DNA of 48,728 bases from assembly GCA_017471985.1 (NCBI GenBank), contig JAFURE010000050.1, positions 1 to 48,728 on the forward strand, written 5' to 3'. Below, piece by piece: positions 25,684 to 33,890 of this stretch. This DNA comes from Akkermansia sp. Its GTDB lineage: Bacteria; Verrucomicrobiota; Verrucomicrobiia; Verrucomicrobiales; Akkermansiaceae. The notes under the pieces were generated by a model that made no database searches, had not been told where the DNA came from, and saw only the letters and a program-made list of their open reading frames with translations. The position numbers and the translations under genes were made by a program. The number at the start of each line of letters is the position of its first letter. Within the stretch, counting starts at the first letter, position 1.

Positions 25684-27096
25684 ATGCAAGAACTCATCAA
25701 TTCCTTAATGGATTTCATCTCCGGCATCGGCTTGTTCCAGATGACCTGGCAGATGTACGTCATGTGGGTAATCGTTGCAGTACTGTTGTATCTGGGTGTT
25801 GCCAAGCAGTTTGAACCGCTGCTCATGGTGCCGATTGCCTTCGGCGCCCTTATCGCCAACATTCCCGACAACGGCATGGTCATCACCCAGGCTCAGCGTG
25901 AGGTGGTGGCTCTGAAGGACGGCAAGGTGGAGCGCTCCACCATGAACGACGTGGGCTTCATTCAGCTCGAGCTTGCCCCCTTCGATGACCCCGGCGTAAG
26001 CAAGCAGAGCACAGCCGGTGTAGACCTCACCGTGGCTGCTGACTACGATTCTGCCATGAATCAGCCCATGGTGGCCAAAGATGCAGTTGACCCCGAAACC
26101 GGAAAGGTTCAGAAGGGTAAGCTCGTCGTCACCGGCCAGACTCCGCAGAAATACCTGCTCGTCAAACCCCACGGCGGTCTCTTCGACTGGCTCGGTCTGG
26201 GTATTAAGTGCGAGATTTTCCCGGCAATCATCTTCATGGGTGTGGGTGCACTGACCGACTTCGGTCCGCTGCTTGCCTCTCCCAAGGCTCTGCTGCTGGG
26301 TGCAGCCGCTCAGGGCGGCGTGGCCTTCACCTTCCTCTGCGCTGTGTGCATGGGCTTCACCAAGGGTCAGGCCAGTGCCATCGGCATTATCGGCGGTGCA
26401 GACGGCCCCACCTCCATCTTCCTGGCCAGTAAGCTGGCTCCGGAGCTGTTGGGTGCCATTGCTGTGGCAGCCTACACCTACATGGCTCTGGTTCCGCTCA
26501 TTCAGCCGCCGTTCATGCGCATGTTCACCACCGAAAAACAGCGCAAGATTAAGATGAAGAGCCTGCGCCAGGTTTCCAAGGGCGAGAAGATGTTCTTCTG
26601 CTTCACGGTGACCATTCTCACCATTCTGCTCTGCCCCGATGCCGCCCCGCTGCTCGGTATGCTCATGTTCGGTAACTTCCTGCGTGAGTGTAAGGTGACA
26701 GAGCGTCTGGTAACCTGCGCTCAGAATGAGCTCATGAACATCACCACCATCCTTCTGGGTGTATCGGTGGGTCTCACCATGCAGGGCGTGCGCTTCCTGC
26801 AGCCCCAGACCCTCAAGATTATTCTGCTGGGTGTGGTGGCCTTCGCCGTGGCAACCGTCTGCGGTCTGATCTGCGCTCAGATCATGAACCTCATTCCCGG
26901 CTGGCGCAAGAACCCCATCAACCCGCTCATCGGCTCTGCCGGTGTGTCTGCCGTGCCCATGGCCGCCCGCGTGTCTCACAACGAGGGCCAGAAGGCCGAC
27001 CGCACCAACTTCCTGCTCATGCACGCCATGGGCCCGAACGTTGCCGGTGTGATTGGTACCGCCGTTATCGCCGGCTACTACATCACCACTCTGTAA
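25684..27096 (+). CDS. mmdB: sodium ion-translocating decarboxylase beta subunit, with extra domain
   Basis: A 470-residue polytopic protein that decarboxylates carboxybiotin and exports Na+. Conserved features: FPAIIFMGVGALTDFGPLL, AIGIIGGADGPTSIFLASKL and AYTYMALVPLIQPP, with the essential Asp in the GGADGPT loop, plus the C-terminal AGVSAVPMAARVSHNEGQK and MGPNVAGVIGTA. Ordinary beta subunits are shorter. Residues about 62-160 form an additional soluble stretch between the second and third helices (QAQREVVALKDG to LVKPHGG). It closes the operon and is followed by a strong terminator. Confidence 0.92.
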   Translation: MQELINSLMDFISGIGLFQMTWQMYVMWVIVAVLLYLGVAKQFEPLLMVPIAFGALIANIPDNGMVITQAQREVVALKDGKVERSTMNDVGFIQLELAPFDDPGVSKQSTAGVDLTVAADYDSAMNQPMVAKDAVDPETGKVQKGKLVVTGQTPQKYLLVKPHGGLFDWLGLGIKCEIFPAIIFMGVGALTDFGPLLASPKALLLGAAAQGGVAFTFLCAVCMGFTKGQASAIGIIGGADGPTSIFLASKLAPELLGAIAVAAYTYMALVPLIQPPFMRMFTTEKQRKIKMKSLRQVSKGEKMFFCFTVTILTILLCPDAAPLLGMLMFGNFLRECKVTERLVTCAQNELMNITTILLGVSVGLTMQGVRFLQPQTLKIILLGVVAFAVATVCGLICAQIMNLIPGWRKNPINPLIGSAGVSAVPMAARVSHNEGQKADRTNFLLMHAMGPNVAGVIGTAVIAGYYITTL

Positions 27097-27118
27097 GGAT
27101 TAACAAGCCTCAATTAAG

Positions 27119-27153
27119 AAGCCGTCGTTCCAATCATGGGACGACGGCTTTTT
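27119..27153 (+). terminator. Rho-independent terminator of the decarboxylase operon
   Basis: A 13-bp stem (27119-27131 with 27138-27150, one G-T pair) and a T-run. Confidence 0.92.
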
Positions 27154-27164
27154 GCTGAAGTATC

Positions 27165-27220
27165 GCGGGCTTTGCCCGCCAAACATAAAAACTTCCGAAA
27201 TTCAAAATCCAAAATCAAAC
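27165..27220. repeat. GC palindrome plus TYCAAAA-like heptads
   Basis: GCGGGC TTT GCCCGC at 27165-27179, then TTCAAAA TCCAAAA TCAAA (27201-27219). The plan, a GC hairpin next to short heptads, resembles one end of the element at 20141, so it may be a relic of such an element. Confidence 0.4.
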
Positions 27221-27227
27221 TTGAAAA

Positions 27228-27326
27228 GCGCCGCCGAGGCTGGCCCGGCAGATGGGGTCTGAATACCGCTGCTACCTCTCGGTCCTGACGGGGTTTTCCA
27301 GCCACACCTCCGGGGGCCCCGGCGGC
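27228..27326 (-). ncRNA. ffs: small signal recognition particle RNA (4.5S type)
   Basis: Read on the minus strand, GTCAGGACCGAGAGGTAGC (27271-27289) followed by AGC matches the conserved apical domain of SRP RNA, with a GAGA (GNRA) tetraloop in place of the E. coli GGAA loop and the asymmetric AGCAGC bulge. The 5' GCCGCCG (27320-27326) pairs with the 3' CGGCGGC (27230-27236), closing the hairpin, and TTTT follows. Length is about 99 nt, the short eubacterial form without Alu domain. It binds Ffh to direct membrane proteins to SecYEG. A promoter sits directly upstream. Confidence 0.9.
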
Positions 27327-27332
27327 AGGGAG

Positions 27333-27361
27333 AGTTTGCCACAATTCCTCTCAGGAGTCAA
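27333..27361 (-). promoter_or_regulatory. promoter of the SRP RNA gene
   Basis: On the minus strand TTGACT (27356-27361), 17 bp, CAAACT (27333-27338). Initiation about seven bases later falls at the predicted RNA 5' end. Confidence 0.7.
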
Positions 27362-27393
27362 GACATAATTAATCGAATGCGGCCGTTATGGCA

Positions 27394-27425
27394 CAAAAAA
27401 AAGAGCACCCGGTAAATGGATGCTC
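27394..27425 (-). terminator. terminator of the 75-residue protein gene
   Basis: On the minus strand GAGCATCC (27418-27425) pairs with GGGTGCTC (27403-27410) across a 7-base loop and is followed by eight T. Confidence 0.88.
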
Positions 27426-27451
27426 TCTCTTTGTATTTTTGATAAGATGGC

Positions 27452-27679
27452 TCAGGTGGCGATACCAAAGTGGCGCTGAATGTCCGCAAAAATGCGGTCG
27501 CGCAGCGTGCGGGCCTTCTTAATGTCCCTGGTACGCAGGGAGAAGCGCAGGCGCTCAGCGGTGGCATCGGGCTTGTGCACCGTTACGTGGCACCACCATA
27601 CACCGCGGTTATTCCACAGGTGGTGGTTAAGGTTGTCATCGTTAATACGAAGCGCGATCTTAGTCTGTTGAGGTGTCAT
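27452..27679 (-). CDS. small protein resembling an integrase arm-type DNA-binding domain
   Basis: A 75-residue protein. Residues about 22-70 (NNRGVWWCHVTVHKP, then RLRFSLRTRDIKKARTLRD) follow the strand-strand-strand-helix pattern of the N-terminal arm-binding domain of tyrosine recombinases: an aromatic 'W-W-x-x-x-x-V' strand, a basic 'R-F-S-L-x-T-R-D' turn and an 'A-R' helix. The catalytic recombinase part is absent. It has its own terminator and lies between ffs and rpmB, so it seems a real monocistronic gene. Match by eye only; function unknown. Confidence 0.55.
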   Translation of the reverse strand: MTPQQTKIALRINDDNLNHHLWNNRGVWWCHVTVHKPDATAERLRFSLRTRDIKKARTLRDRIFADIQRHFGIAT

Positions 27680-27833
27680 TTTTAATTTCGAAATGCTTAG
27701 TCTGTGATAGCCAGTAGGAAGCCTTGCGAAGTTACCCGCGTTCGTTCTCTGAACAGCCCTGCGGCAAGTCGGGTAATCCTATCGTTGTTCGGATAGACAA
27801 CCGAGAATGCCGCTTCGTTCAAAAAAAGTGCAG

Positions 27834-27853
27834 AAAAAATTCCGGCAGGAATT
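27834..27853 (-). terminator. terminator of rpmB
   Basis: AATTCC TGCC GGAATT, then T-rich sequence, on the minus strand. The hairpin overlaps the rpmB stop codon. Confidence 0.7.
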
Positions 27854-28130
27854 AATACAGGATACCGGCCTTCTTGAGCACGTTGTAAGCGCCGTTCTTG
27901 GAGATAGTGCGGAGGGCCTTGCAGGAAAGCTTCATGCGGATGTAACCGCCGCGACCACCGTTGAGCTCGGGCACCCAGATACGCTTCTCCTGAAGGTTGG
28001 GGTAGACCGTACGGTTGACAGTCTTGGTGACGTGACGACCGATACCGCCCTTCTTCTTGGCAAGACCGGAGCGGTGAATGCGGCGGCCCTTATGCGGCAT
28101 GGCAAACGTGATATTGCAGATTCTGGACAT
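27852..28130 (-). CDS. rpmB: 50S ribosomal protein L28
   Basis: A 92-residue protein with the L28 pattern: MSRICNITFAMPHKGRRIHR at the start, the KRIWVPELNGG segment and RMKLSCKALRTISKNG near the end. It is slightly longer than the roughly 78-residue E. coli protein. Only one cysteine is near the N-terminus, so it is not a zinc-binding type. It is not followed by rpmG, which is often its neighbour. Confidence 0.93.
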   Translation of the reverse strand: MSRICNITFAMPHKGRRIHRSGLAKKKGGIGRHVTKTVNRTVYPNLQEKRIWVPELNGGRGGYIRMKLSCKALRTISKNGAYNVLKKAGILY

Positions 28131-28166
28131 AAGATTTTGTACGGTTAAAAAGATTTGCGGAGCGAC

Positions 28167-28194
28167 ATTTTACACAATTTCGGGCATACGTCAA
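28167..28194 (-). promoter_or_regulatory. promoter of rpmB
   Basis: On the minus strand TTGACG (28189-28194), 16 bp, TAAAAT (28167-28172). The leader is about 30 nt. Confidence 0.75.
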
Positions 28195-28316
28195 GGCGAA
28201 TTTGTAATTTTAGGAAAAAATCTTGAAAATTGGAAAGCAAAGGGGAAAGAGAGAGAAGAGTTATTGAACGGGGTGAGAGTAAGCTGTGTCATAGCTCTGC
28301 AAGACATGGAACTTGC

Positions 28317-28345
28317 TTGAAAGGGGGCAGGCGACATGGTAATGT
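28317..28345 (+). promoter_or_regulatory. possible promoter of the MoxR/Bat operon
   Basis: TTGAAA at 28317-28322, 17 bp, TAATGT at 28340-28345, 16 bases before the ATG at 28362. The leader would be about ten bases. Confidence 0.5.
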
Positions 28346-28361
28346 AAAAGGCAACAGAACA

Positions 28362-29345
28362 ATGAACACACAGCAACTGAATGACGAAATTGCGCAGAGC
28401 TCAGACTGGGTGAGCGCCGTGAAAATGGAAATGGCAAAGGTGGTTGTCGGCCAGCAGGGACTGGTAAACCGCCTGATACTGAGCCTGCTCTGCAAGGGGC
28501 ACGTGCTGCTGGAGGGTGTACCCGGTCTGGCAAAAACGCTTTCGGTAAAAGCGCTGGCCGGCACACTGCACGCGGCATTCTCGCGCATACAGTTCACCCC
28601 TGACCTGCTGCCGGCAGACCTGCTGGGCACCATGATATACAACCCCGACGAGCACCGCTTTACAGCCAAAAAGGGGCCTGTGTTCTCAAACCTGATTCTG
28701 GCAGACGAAATCAACCGAGCTCCGGCCAAGGTACAGAGCGCTCTGCTCGAAGCCATGCAGGAGCGACAGGTCACTCTGGGAGAAACCAGCTACGCCCTGC
28801 CCAATCCCTTCCTGGTGCTGGCCACACAGAACCCCATTGAACAGGAGGGTACCTATCAGCTCCCCGAAGCCCAGCTCGACCGTTTCCTCTTCAAGGTCAT
28901 GGTGGACTACCCCACCCGCGATGAGGAGCTGCGCGTGCTCGAAATGATGAGCAACACGCACGGCGCCCCCACCACCTCGCCGGTGGTAACAGTGGAGCAG
29001 CTCGAGAGCTCCCGCGAGCTCATGAACCGCATCTTCATTGACCCCGCGGTGGAGCACTACATTGTTGACCTCGTGCGTGCCACCCGCGCTCCCGAAAAAG
29101 TCGACCGCAACCTCGAGGGTATGGTGCGCGCAGGAGCCTCCCCCCGTGCTACCATCAACATCGCACTGGCCGCCAAGGCACTGGCCTTCACCCGCCAGAG
29201 AGCCTATGTCACCCCGCAGGATGTCAAAGACCTGGCACACGACATATTGCGCCACCGCATTCTGCTCTCCTACGAGGCCGAGGCTGCCAATGTGACCAGC
29301 GACAACATCATCGACCACATCCTTTCCAAGGTTCCCGTACCGTAA
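28362..29345 (+). CDS. MoxR family AAA+ ATPase
   Basis: A 327-residue ATPase. Walker A GVPGLAKTLS, Walker B ILADEINRAPAKVQSAL (Asp-Glu), sensor 1 ATQNPIEQEGTYQLPEAQLDRFL and a C-terminal lid with SPRATINIALAAKALA. MoxR ATPases work as chaperones for von Willebrand factor (VWA) proteins, often for metal insertion or complex assembly. The ATG at 28362 is preferred; a frame open further upstream runs through the leader. The gene heads a set of seven co-directional genes in which two encode VWA proteins, the usual MoxR partners. Confidence 0.93.
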   Translation: MNTQQLNDEIAQSSDWVSAVKMEMAKVVVGQQGLVNRLILSLLCKGHVLLEGVPGLAKTLSVKALAGTLHAAFSRIQFTPDLLPADLLGTMIYNPDEHRFTAKKGPVFSNLILADEINRAPAKVQSALLEAMQERQVTLGETSYALPNPFLVLATQNPIEQEGTYQLPEAQLDRFLFKVMVDYPTRDEELRVLEMMSNTHGAPTTSPVVTVEQLESSRELMNRIFIDPAVEHYIVDLVRATRAPEKVDRNLEGMVRAGASPRATINIALAAKALAFTRQRAYVTPQDVKDLAHDILRHRILLSYEAEAANVTSDNIIDHILSKVPVP

Positions 29346-29363
29346 CTCTAGCCCCCACCGGTC

Positions 29364-30254
29364 ATGGACAAGACGCAGGAAATCATGCAGCAGGTGCGCC
29401 GCATTGAATTGCTGGCGCGCAAGGTCACCACTACCACCTTTGCCGGGCAGTATCGCTCGAGCTTTCGTGGTCAGGGGCTCGACTTCGATGACTTCCGCGA
29501 GTACCTGCCCGGCGATGAGCCGAGGTTTATTGACTGGAAGGTGACGGCTCGCACAGGCACCCCCTATGTGCGCAAGTTCCACGAAGAGCGAGAGCAGGCC
29601 CTGCTACTGGCAGTGGATGCCAGTGCCAGCATGCGCTATGCCGGCGGGGCCTCTGCCGACAGCAAACTGGAATACGCCGCCCGCATAGCGGCGGTACTGG
29701 CTCGCAGCGCGGTACTCAACGGCGACAAAATCAGCCTGCTGCTCTTCGGCTGCCGCCCTCACTTTTACCTGCCCCCGGCCAAGGGGATGATGCAATGCCT
29801 GCGCGTGGTGCGTGAAATTCTTTCCGCCCCCTCAGGCGGTGCCGATGACAGCATGGAGGATGTTGCGGCCGAAATACTGCGCACCCAGCGCAAGAGTGCG
29901 ATGTGCTTTCTGCTGAGCGATTTCCTTACTACGCCCGACAAAAAAGCCATCGGTAAGCTCAACTTCCGCCACGAGCTCATACCCATACGCATTAATGACC
30001 CATACGAACTGGAACTGCCTGAAGTGGGGAGATTCTATGTGCAGGACCCCGAGAGCGGCGAGCAGTACATATCCCCCGCCGCCACTACTGCCCTGAGGAC
30101 AGCCCACAGCAAGGCCATGAAAGCTCACATGGTGGAGTGGGACCGCACCTTTAACCAGCTGGGCATAGACCACCTGAGCCTGCAGACCAATCATGATTTC
30201 ATCACCGAGCTGCGCAAGCTCTTCGCCCGCCGCAGCCGCATGTTCGCCCGTTAA
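29364..30254 (+). CDS. DUF58 domain protein of the Bat operon
   Basis: A 296-residue protein with the DUF58 signature DDFREYLPGDEPRFIDWKVTAR near residues 40-62 (only part quoted: FREYLPGDEPRFIDWK) and a degenerate VWA-like fold with DASASM. No membrane segment. DUF58 proteins almost always follow moxR genes and are thought to be cytosolic parts of the same chaperone machine. It starts 18 bases after the moxR stop. Confidence 0.9.
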   Translation: MDKTQEIMQQVRRIELLARKVTTTTFAGQYRSSFRGQGLDFDDFREYLPGDEPRFIDWKVTARTGTPYVRKFHEEREQALLLAVDASASMRYAGGASADSKLEYAARIAAVLARSAVLNGDKISLLLFGCRPHFYLPPAKGMMQCLRVVREILSAPSGGADDSMEDVAAEILRTQRKSAMCFLLSDFLTTPDKKAIGKLNFRHELIPIRINDPYELELPEVGRFYVQDPESGEQYISPAATTALRTAHSKAMKAHMVEWDRTFNQLGIDHLSLQTNHDFITELRKLFARRSRMFAR

Positions 30255-30275
30255 TTCACCTGTACCGTCACTGCC

Positions 30276-30848
30276 ATGAATGAGCATATCTTAGATGCCA
30301 TCCCCACGCTGGAGGAAGAAATATCGCCGGCGGAACTGATGGTTCAGAGCATATCAGGGCCCGTGCTGTGGGGACTGATTATTCTTCTCGTACTGCTCGT
30401 GGCTCTCGTAGTGTGGCTGGTACTGCGCAGCCGCAAACGCAGGGCTACCCTGCCCCCGCTTACTCCGCGGCAACTGGCCGAGCGTGCTCTGGATAGACTG
30501 GCAGAGCAGTTACCCCCGCTGCGTGAGAGCAGTCTGCGCCTTTCCATGATTCTGCGCACCTTCCTGACCGGGCAAACGCAAGACCCCGCCCTGTTTGAAA
30601 CACACGAGGAGTTCAGCCGCCGTATGGATGCCCTGTCAACCGTACCACGCTCCTGCCAATACGCCACACGCGACCTATTGGAGCGACTGGCCGAGCAGAA
30701 ATATGCCGGCAGCAGTGACCACGCCCCGCAGAAAGTCCGTGTGCTCATTGAAGAGACCCGCACCCTGCTGGCTGATATAACCCGAGCTCAGGCAGAGGAG
30801 GCTGCGGCCGCCGCCGAACTCGCAAAAATGAAACACAAGATGTCATGA
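30276..30848 (+). CDS. DUF4381-like single-span membrane protein
   Basis: A 190-residue protein: a short N-terminal part, one membrane helix at about 29-50 (GPVLWGLIILLVLLVALVVW), a basic stop-transfer (RSRKRR) and a helical cytosolic domain, with an Ala/Glu-rich C-terminus. DUF4381 proteins occupy this place in MoxR-DUF58-VWA operons. Its stop overlaps the start of the next gene (ATGA), so translation is coupled. Confidence 0.75.
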   Translation: MNEHILDAIPTLEEEISPAELMVQSISGPVLWGLIILLVLLVALVVWLVLRSRKRRATLPPLTPRQLAERALDRLAEQLPPLRESSLRLSMILRTFLTGQTQDPALFETHEEFSRRMDALSTVPRSCQYATRDLLERLAEQKYAGSSDHAPQKVRVLIEETRTLLADITRAQAEEAAAAAELAKMKHKMS

Positions 30849-31942
30849 TGTTTGCTCCGACTACCATCGCAGCTGCTGCGGCCACCACGACGGAACTCGG
30901 CCGTGAGTTCATCTTCGGCCATCCTGCCTGGCTGTGGGGGCTGTTGCTGCTGCCCCCGTTGCTACTGCTGCGCCGCAGGCAGGGTACGGCTGCAGGTATA
31001 TTACACCCCACGCTGCGCTTTGTGAGCGAGCAACTGCGCCGCCCGGCCACTCTGGCGGGCAGGCTGGGTCCCATCTGCCTGAGCCTGGCTCTGGCGGCTC
31101 TTCTGCTGGCTATGGCCCGACCTCAGTGGAAAGACACCTACGAGGAGCAGAAGGTCAGCGGTATCGATATCATGCTGGTCTGTGACCTCTCGGGCTCTAT
31201 GGCAGCCCCCGACATGGTATTCAACGTGCGCGACAAGCGCAACCGCCCCGTGCGTACAGCGGTTGACCGCCTGACCGCCGCCCGCCATGTGCTCAAGGAG
31301 TTCATCAGCGGGCGCCCGAATGACCGAATCGGTCTGGTGGCCTTTGCCGGCAGAGCCAAGCTGTGCAGCCCGCTCACGCTGGACCATGGCATTGTGCGCT
31401 ACGTCCTCGACCAATTCTACCTGGCCGAACCCGGCGGCTTCGGCAGACAGGCCCGCCCCGGTTACATCGAGCAGGACGGTACCGCCATCGGCTCGGCTAT
31501 CGCCTCTGCCGCCACCCGATTGAACGAACGCCGCGAAACCAAATCCAAAGTCATCATTCTGGTGACAGACGGCGTGAACAACAGCGGCACCATTGCCCCC
31601 ATAGAAGCAGCTAAGCAGTCCGCTGAGCTCGGTATTAAGATTTTCACTATCGCCATCGGGCGCGATGAGCGTATTTCCCGCCACACCGCCCAGGTCAGTG
31701 CCTTCGACGAAGAAACGCTCAAGGAGATTGCCGACCTCACCGGCGGCAGGTTCTACCGGGCCAGTAGCGGCACCGGTCTGCTGCGAGCCTTTGCCGACAT
31801 TGACAAGCTGGAGAAAACAGAAGTAAAGCGCCGCACCCTGCAAAGCTACGAAGAGCTGTTCCCCTGGCCGCTGACAGCAGCCTGCATACTGCTGGGGCTC
31901 GGTTGTCTGCTGACCTTCACCCGCCCGCGTCCCGCGCCGTAA
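30845..31942 (+). CDS. VWA domain membrane protein, BatA-like
   Basis: A 365-residue protein with two N-terminal membrane helices (around 28-45 and 77-92), a VWA domain and a last helix near the C-terminus (AACILLGLGCLLTF). The metal-ion-dependent adhesion site is complete: DLSGS near residue 112, a GTAIGSA threonine and the TDGVNNSG aspartate. The VWA part therefore probably binds Mg2+ and a protein ligand. BatA was named for Bacteroides aerotolerance. It is preceded by overlap with the DUF4381 gene and followed by a second VWA gene after 22 bases. Confidence 0.88.
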   Translation: MMFAPTTIAAAAATTTELGREFIFGHPAWLWGLLLLPPLLLLRRRQGTAAGILHPTLRFVSEQLRRPATLAGRLGPICLSLALAALLLAMARPQWKDTYEEQKVSGIDIMLVCDLSGSMAAPDMVFNVRDKRNRPVRTAVDRLTAARHVLKEFISGRPNDRIGLVAFAGRAKLCSPLTLDHGIVRYVLDQFYLAEPGGFGRQARPGYIEQDGTAIGSAIASAATRLNERRETKSKVIILVTDGVNNSGTIAPIEAAKQSAELGIKIFTIAIGRDERISRHTAQVSAFDEETLKEIADLTGGRFYRASSGTGLLRAFADIDKLEKTEVKRRTLQSYEELFPWPLTAACILLGLGCLLTFTRPRPAP

Positions 31943-31964
31943 GAGTACAACCACAAACTGCACC

Positions 31965-33878
31965 ATGAGCTTTTTATACCCCTACGTACTGATTGCGCTA
32001 CTGCTGCCCCTGCTGCTGGCTGTGCTCGCGATACTGAACCACCGACAAGCCCGGCAGAGCTGGCAACTGCTGGTAGCTCCCGCTCACCGCGCAGCGCTGG
32101 TGCGCAAGCCGCCCCTGTGGCGCACTGTTCTGCCGGCGGCTCTGGGACTGCTGGCCCTCACCTTCGGCATACTGGCAGCTGCCCGCCCCATCAACGGTTA
32201 TACGGACTCCGGGGCTGTGAGCTCAGGGCGCAACCTCATCATTGCGCTCGATGTCTCGCGCTCCATGGAAACGACGGACGTCACCCCATCGCGACTGGAG
32301 GAAGCCCGCACGGCTGCCTACGAGCTCATCAATGCTCTGCCGACCGACAAAATCGGGCTGATTATTTTCTCGGGCGAGGCCGATTTGGTCGTACCGCTCA
32401 CCTACGACCACGATGTGCTCAAGGAAACCCTCTACAACGTCAACCGCAGCTGGGTGGCAACCGGTGGCACCAATTTCGGGCTTGTCCTGAAGCGTGCCAT
32501 CAAGGATTTTGAACGTTCCGCCCCCGATGGGACCAATGCTCTGGTCATCCTCAGCGATGGCGAGGATACCGTGCAGACCTCCACCGAAGCGGCAAAAGAA
32601 GCCCGCAGCAAGAACCTGCTGGTCATCACCGTGGGCATCGGCACCACTGCCGGTGGAGCCATCCCCGACCCTCGCGGCCAGAATGGCCTGTGGCAGGACG
32701 CCCAGGGCAAGCATGTTATCAGCAAGCTCAACATCGAAAACCTGCAGCAATTTGCTCAGGCCACGGGTGGGGATTTCTTCGCCATGAACTCCGGCACTGA
32801 TTTGGCGGCTTTCGCCCGCGAAGCCGTCAACAAGCTCGACCGTCATGAGGAGAGTTTCTCCGCAGCCAAAGTCCCCAATGACCTCTACGTATGGTTTACT
32901 CTGCCGGCCATGGTACTGCTACTTGCAGCCATACTGTTGAGTACAGAATGGCGCAATACCGGCCGTATAACAGCCGTTCTGCTTCCCCTGCTTCTGTTAG
33001 CAGCAGCACCGCAGGCTGCTGCTGCGCCCTCCGCCGAAAGTACTTTAAGCTATGGTATAGGCTATACTCTCAGCCGTGAGGGCGAACGCGAAAAGGCACT
33101 CGAAGCCTACTCGCAGGCTCTGCTCGATGAAGACCCGACCATGCAGGCAGCAACCCACCTGGCTATCGGCAACATGGCTGCCAATGCCACCTTTGACAAA
33201 CTGCGCGAACTCTACACCCCCGGCGACAACGGCATGCCCGCTCAGCCCGGTCCGGAGCAATTGCAGGAAATTGTCGACAGGCTCAAACGTGACCTGCAAC
33301 CCTATCAAGACGCCCTGCAGATTAACCCGAATTTCGCCCCCGCTCTGCAGAATATCGAAAAGATTAACACGCTGATTAAAAAGCTGGAAGAAGAAATCGA
33401 ACGTCTGAAACAGCAACAACAACAGGACAACCGGCAACAGCAGGATGACCAGCAACAGCAGGATGACCAGCAACAGCAGGACGACCGGCAACAGCAGGAC
33501 GACCGGCAACAGCAGGATGACCAGCAACAGCAGGACAACCGGCAACAGCAGGACGGCCGGCAACAGCAGGATGACCAGCAACAGAAGGATGACCAGCAAC
33601 AGCAGGATGACCAGCAACAGAAGGACAACCGGCAACAGCAGGATGACCAGCAACAGAAGGACAACCGGCAACAGCAGGACGACAAGCAACAGCAGGATAT
33701 GCAGCAGAAGCAGGATGACCGGCAACAGCAGGAACAGCCTCAACCGATCGATCCGGCTACAGAAAAAGAAAAAGCCCGCCAGCGCGCTGCCGGTATTCTG
33801 AAAATGCACCTCGATGAAGAAAAAGGCTCGCCCATTCCCCATCACAGCACCATCCTTCCCCCCGCCAAAGACTATTAA
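31965..33878 (+). CDS. fused BatB (VWA) - BatC (TPR) protein with Gln/Asp hexad tail
   Basis: A 637-residue protein. Residues 1-75 have two membrane helices. The VWA domain at about 88-285 has an intact MIDAS (DVSRS at 96-100, GGTN threonine, SDGED aspartate). A third helix region (about 308-352) leads into TPR-like helices at about 360-470. Residues about 481-594 are 17 hexads of the form DDQQQQ or DxRQQQ, then a short Lys/Arg-containing C-terminus. In Bacteroides BatB and BatC are separate. The fusion puts a VWA and a TPR module in one chain, on opposite sides of helices 3-4 (inference). Confidence 0.87.
   Translation: MSFLYPYVLIALLLPLLLAVLAILNHRQARQSWQLLVAPAHRAALVRKPPLWRTVLPAALGLLALTFGILAAARPINGYTDSGAVSSGRNLIIALDVSRSMETTDVTPSRLEEARTAAYELINALPTDKIGLIIFSGEADLVVPLTYDHDVLKETLYNVNRSWVATGGTNFGLVLKRAIKDFERSAPDGTNALVILSDGEDTVQTSTEAAKEARSKNLLVITVGIGTTAGGAIPDPRGQNGLWQDAQGKHVISKLNIENLQQFAQATGGDFFAMNSGTDLAAFAREAVNKLDRHEESFSAAKVPNDLYVWFTLPAMVLLLAAILLSTEWRNTGRITAVLLPLLLLAAAPQAAAAPSAESTLSYGIGYTLSREGEREKALEAYSQALLDEDPTMQAATHLAIGNMAANATFDKLRELYTPGDNGMPAQPGPEQLQEIVDRLKRDLQPYQDALQINPNFAPALQNIEKINTLIKKLEEEIERLKQQQQQDNRQQQDDQQQQDDQQQQDDRQQQDDRQQQDDQQQQDNRQQQDGRQQQDDQQQKDDQQQQDDQQQKDNRQQQDDQQQKDNRQQQDDKQQQDMQQKQDDRQQQEQPQPIDPATEKEKARQRAAGILKMHLDEEKGSPIPHHSTILPPAKDY
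33425..33745 (+). repeat. 17 x 18-bp tandem repeat encoding D-x-x-QQ hexads
   Basis: Contiguous 18-base units such as GACCAGCAACAGCAGGAT. At protein level the units vary only at positions 2, 3 and 6 (Asp/Asn/Gly, Gln/Arg/Lys, Gln/Lys). The other strand is open as Leu/Val-rich shadow frames, which are not genes. Confidence 0.9.
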
Positions 33879-33890
33879 CACACGCCATTT

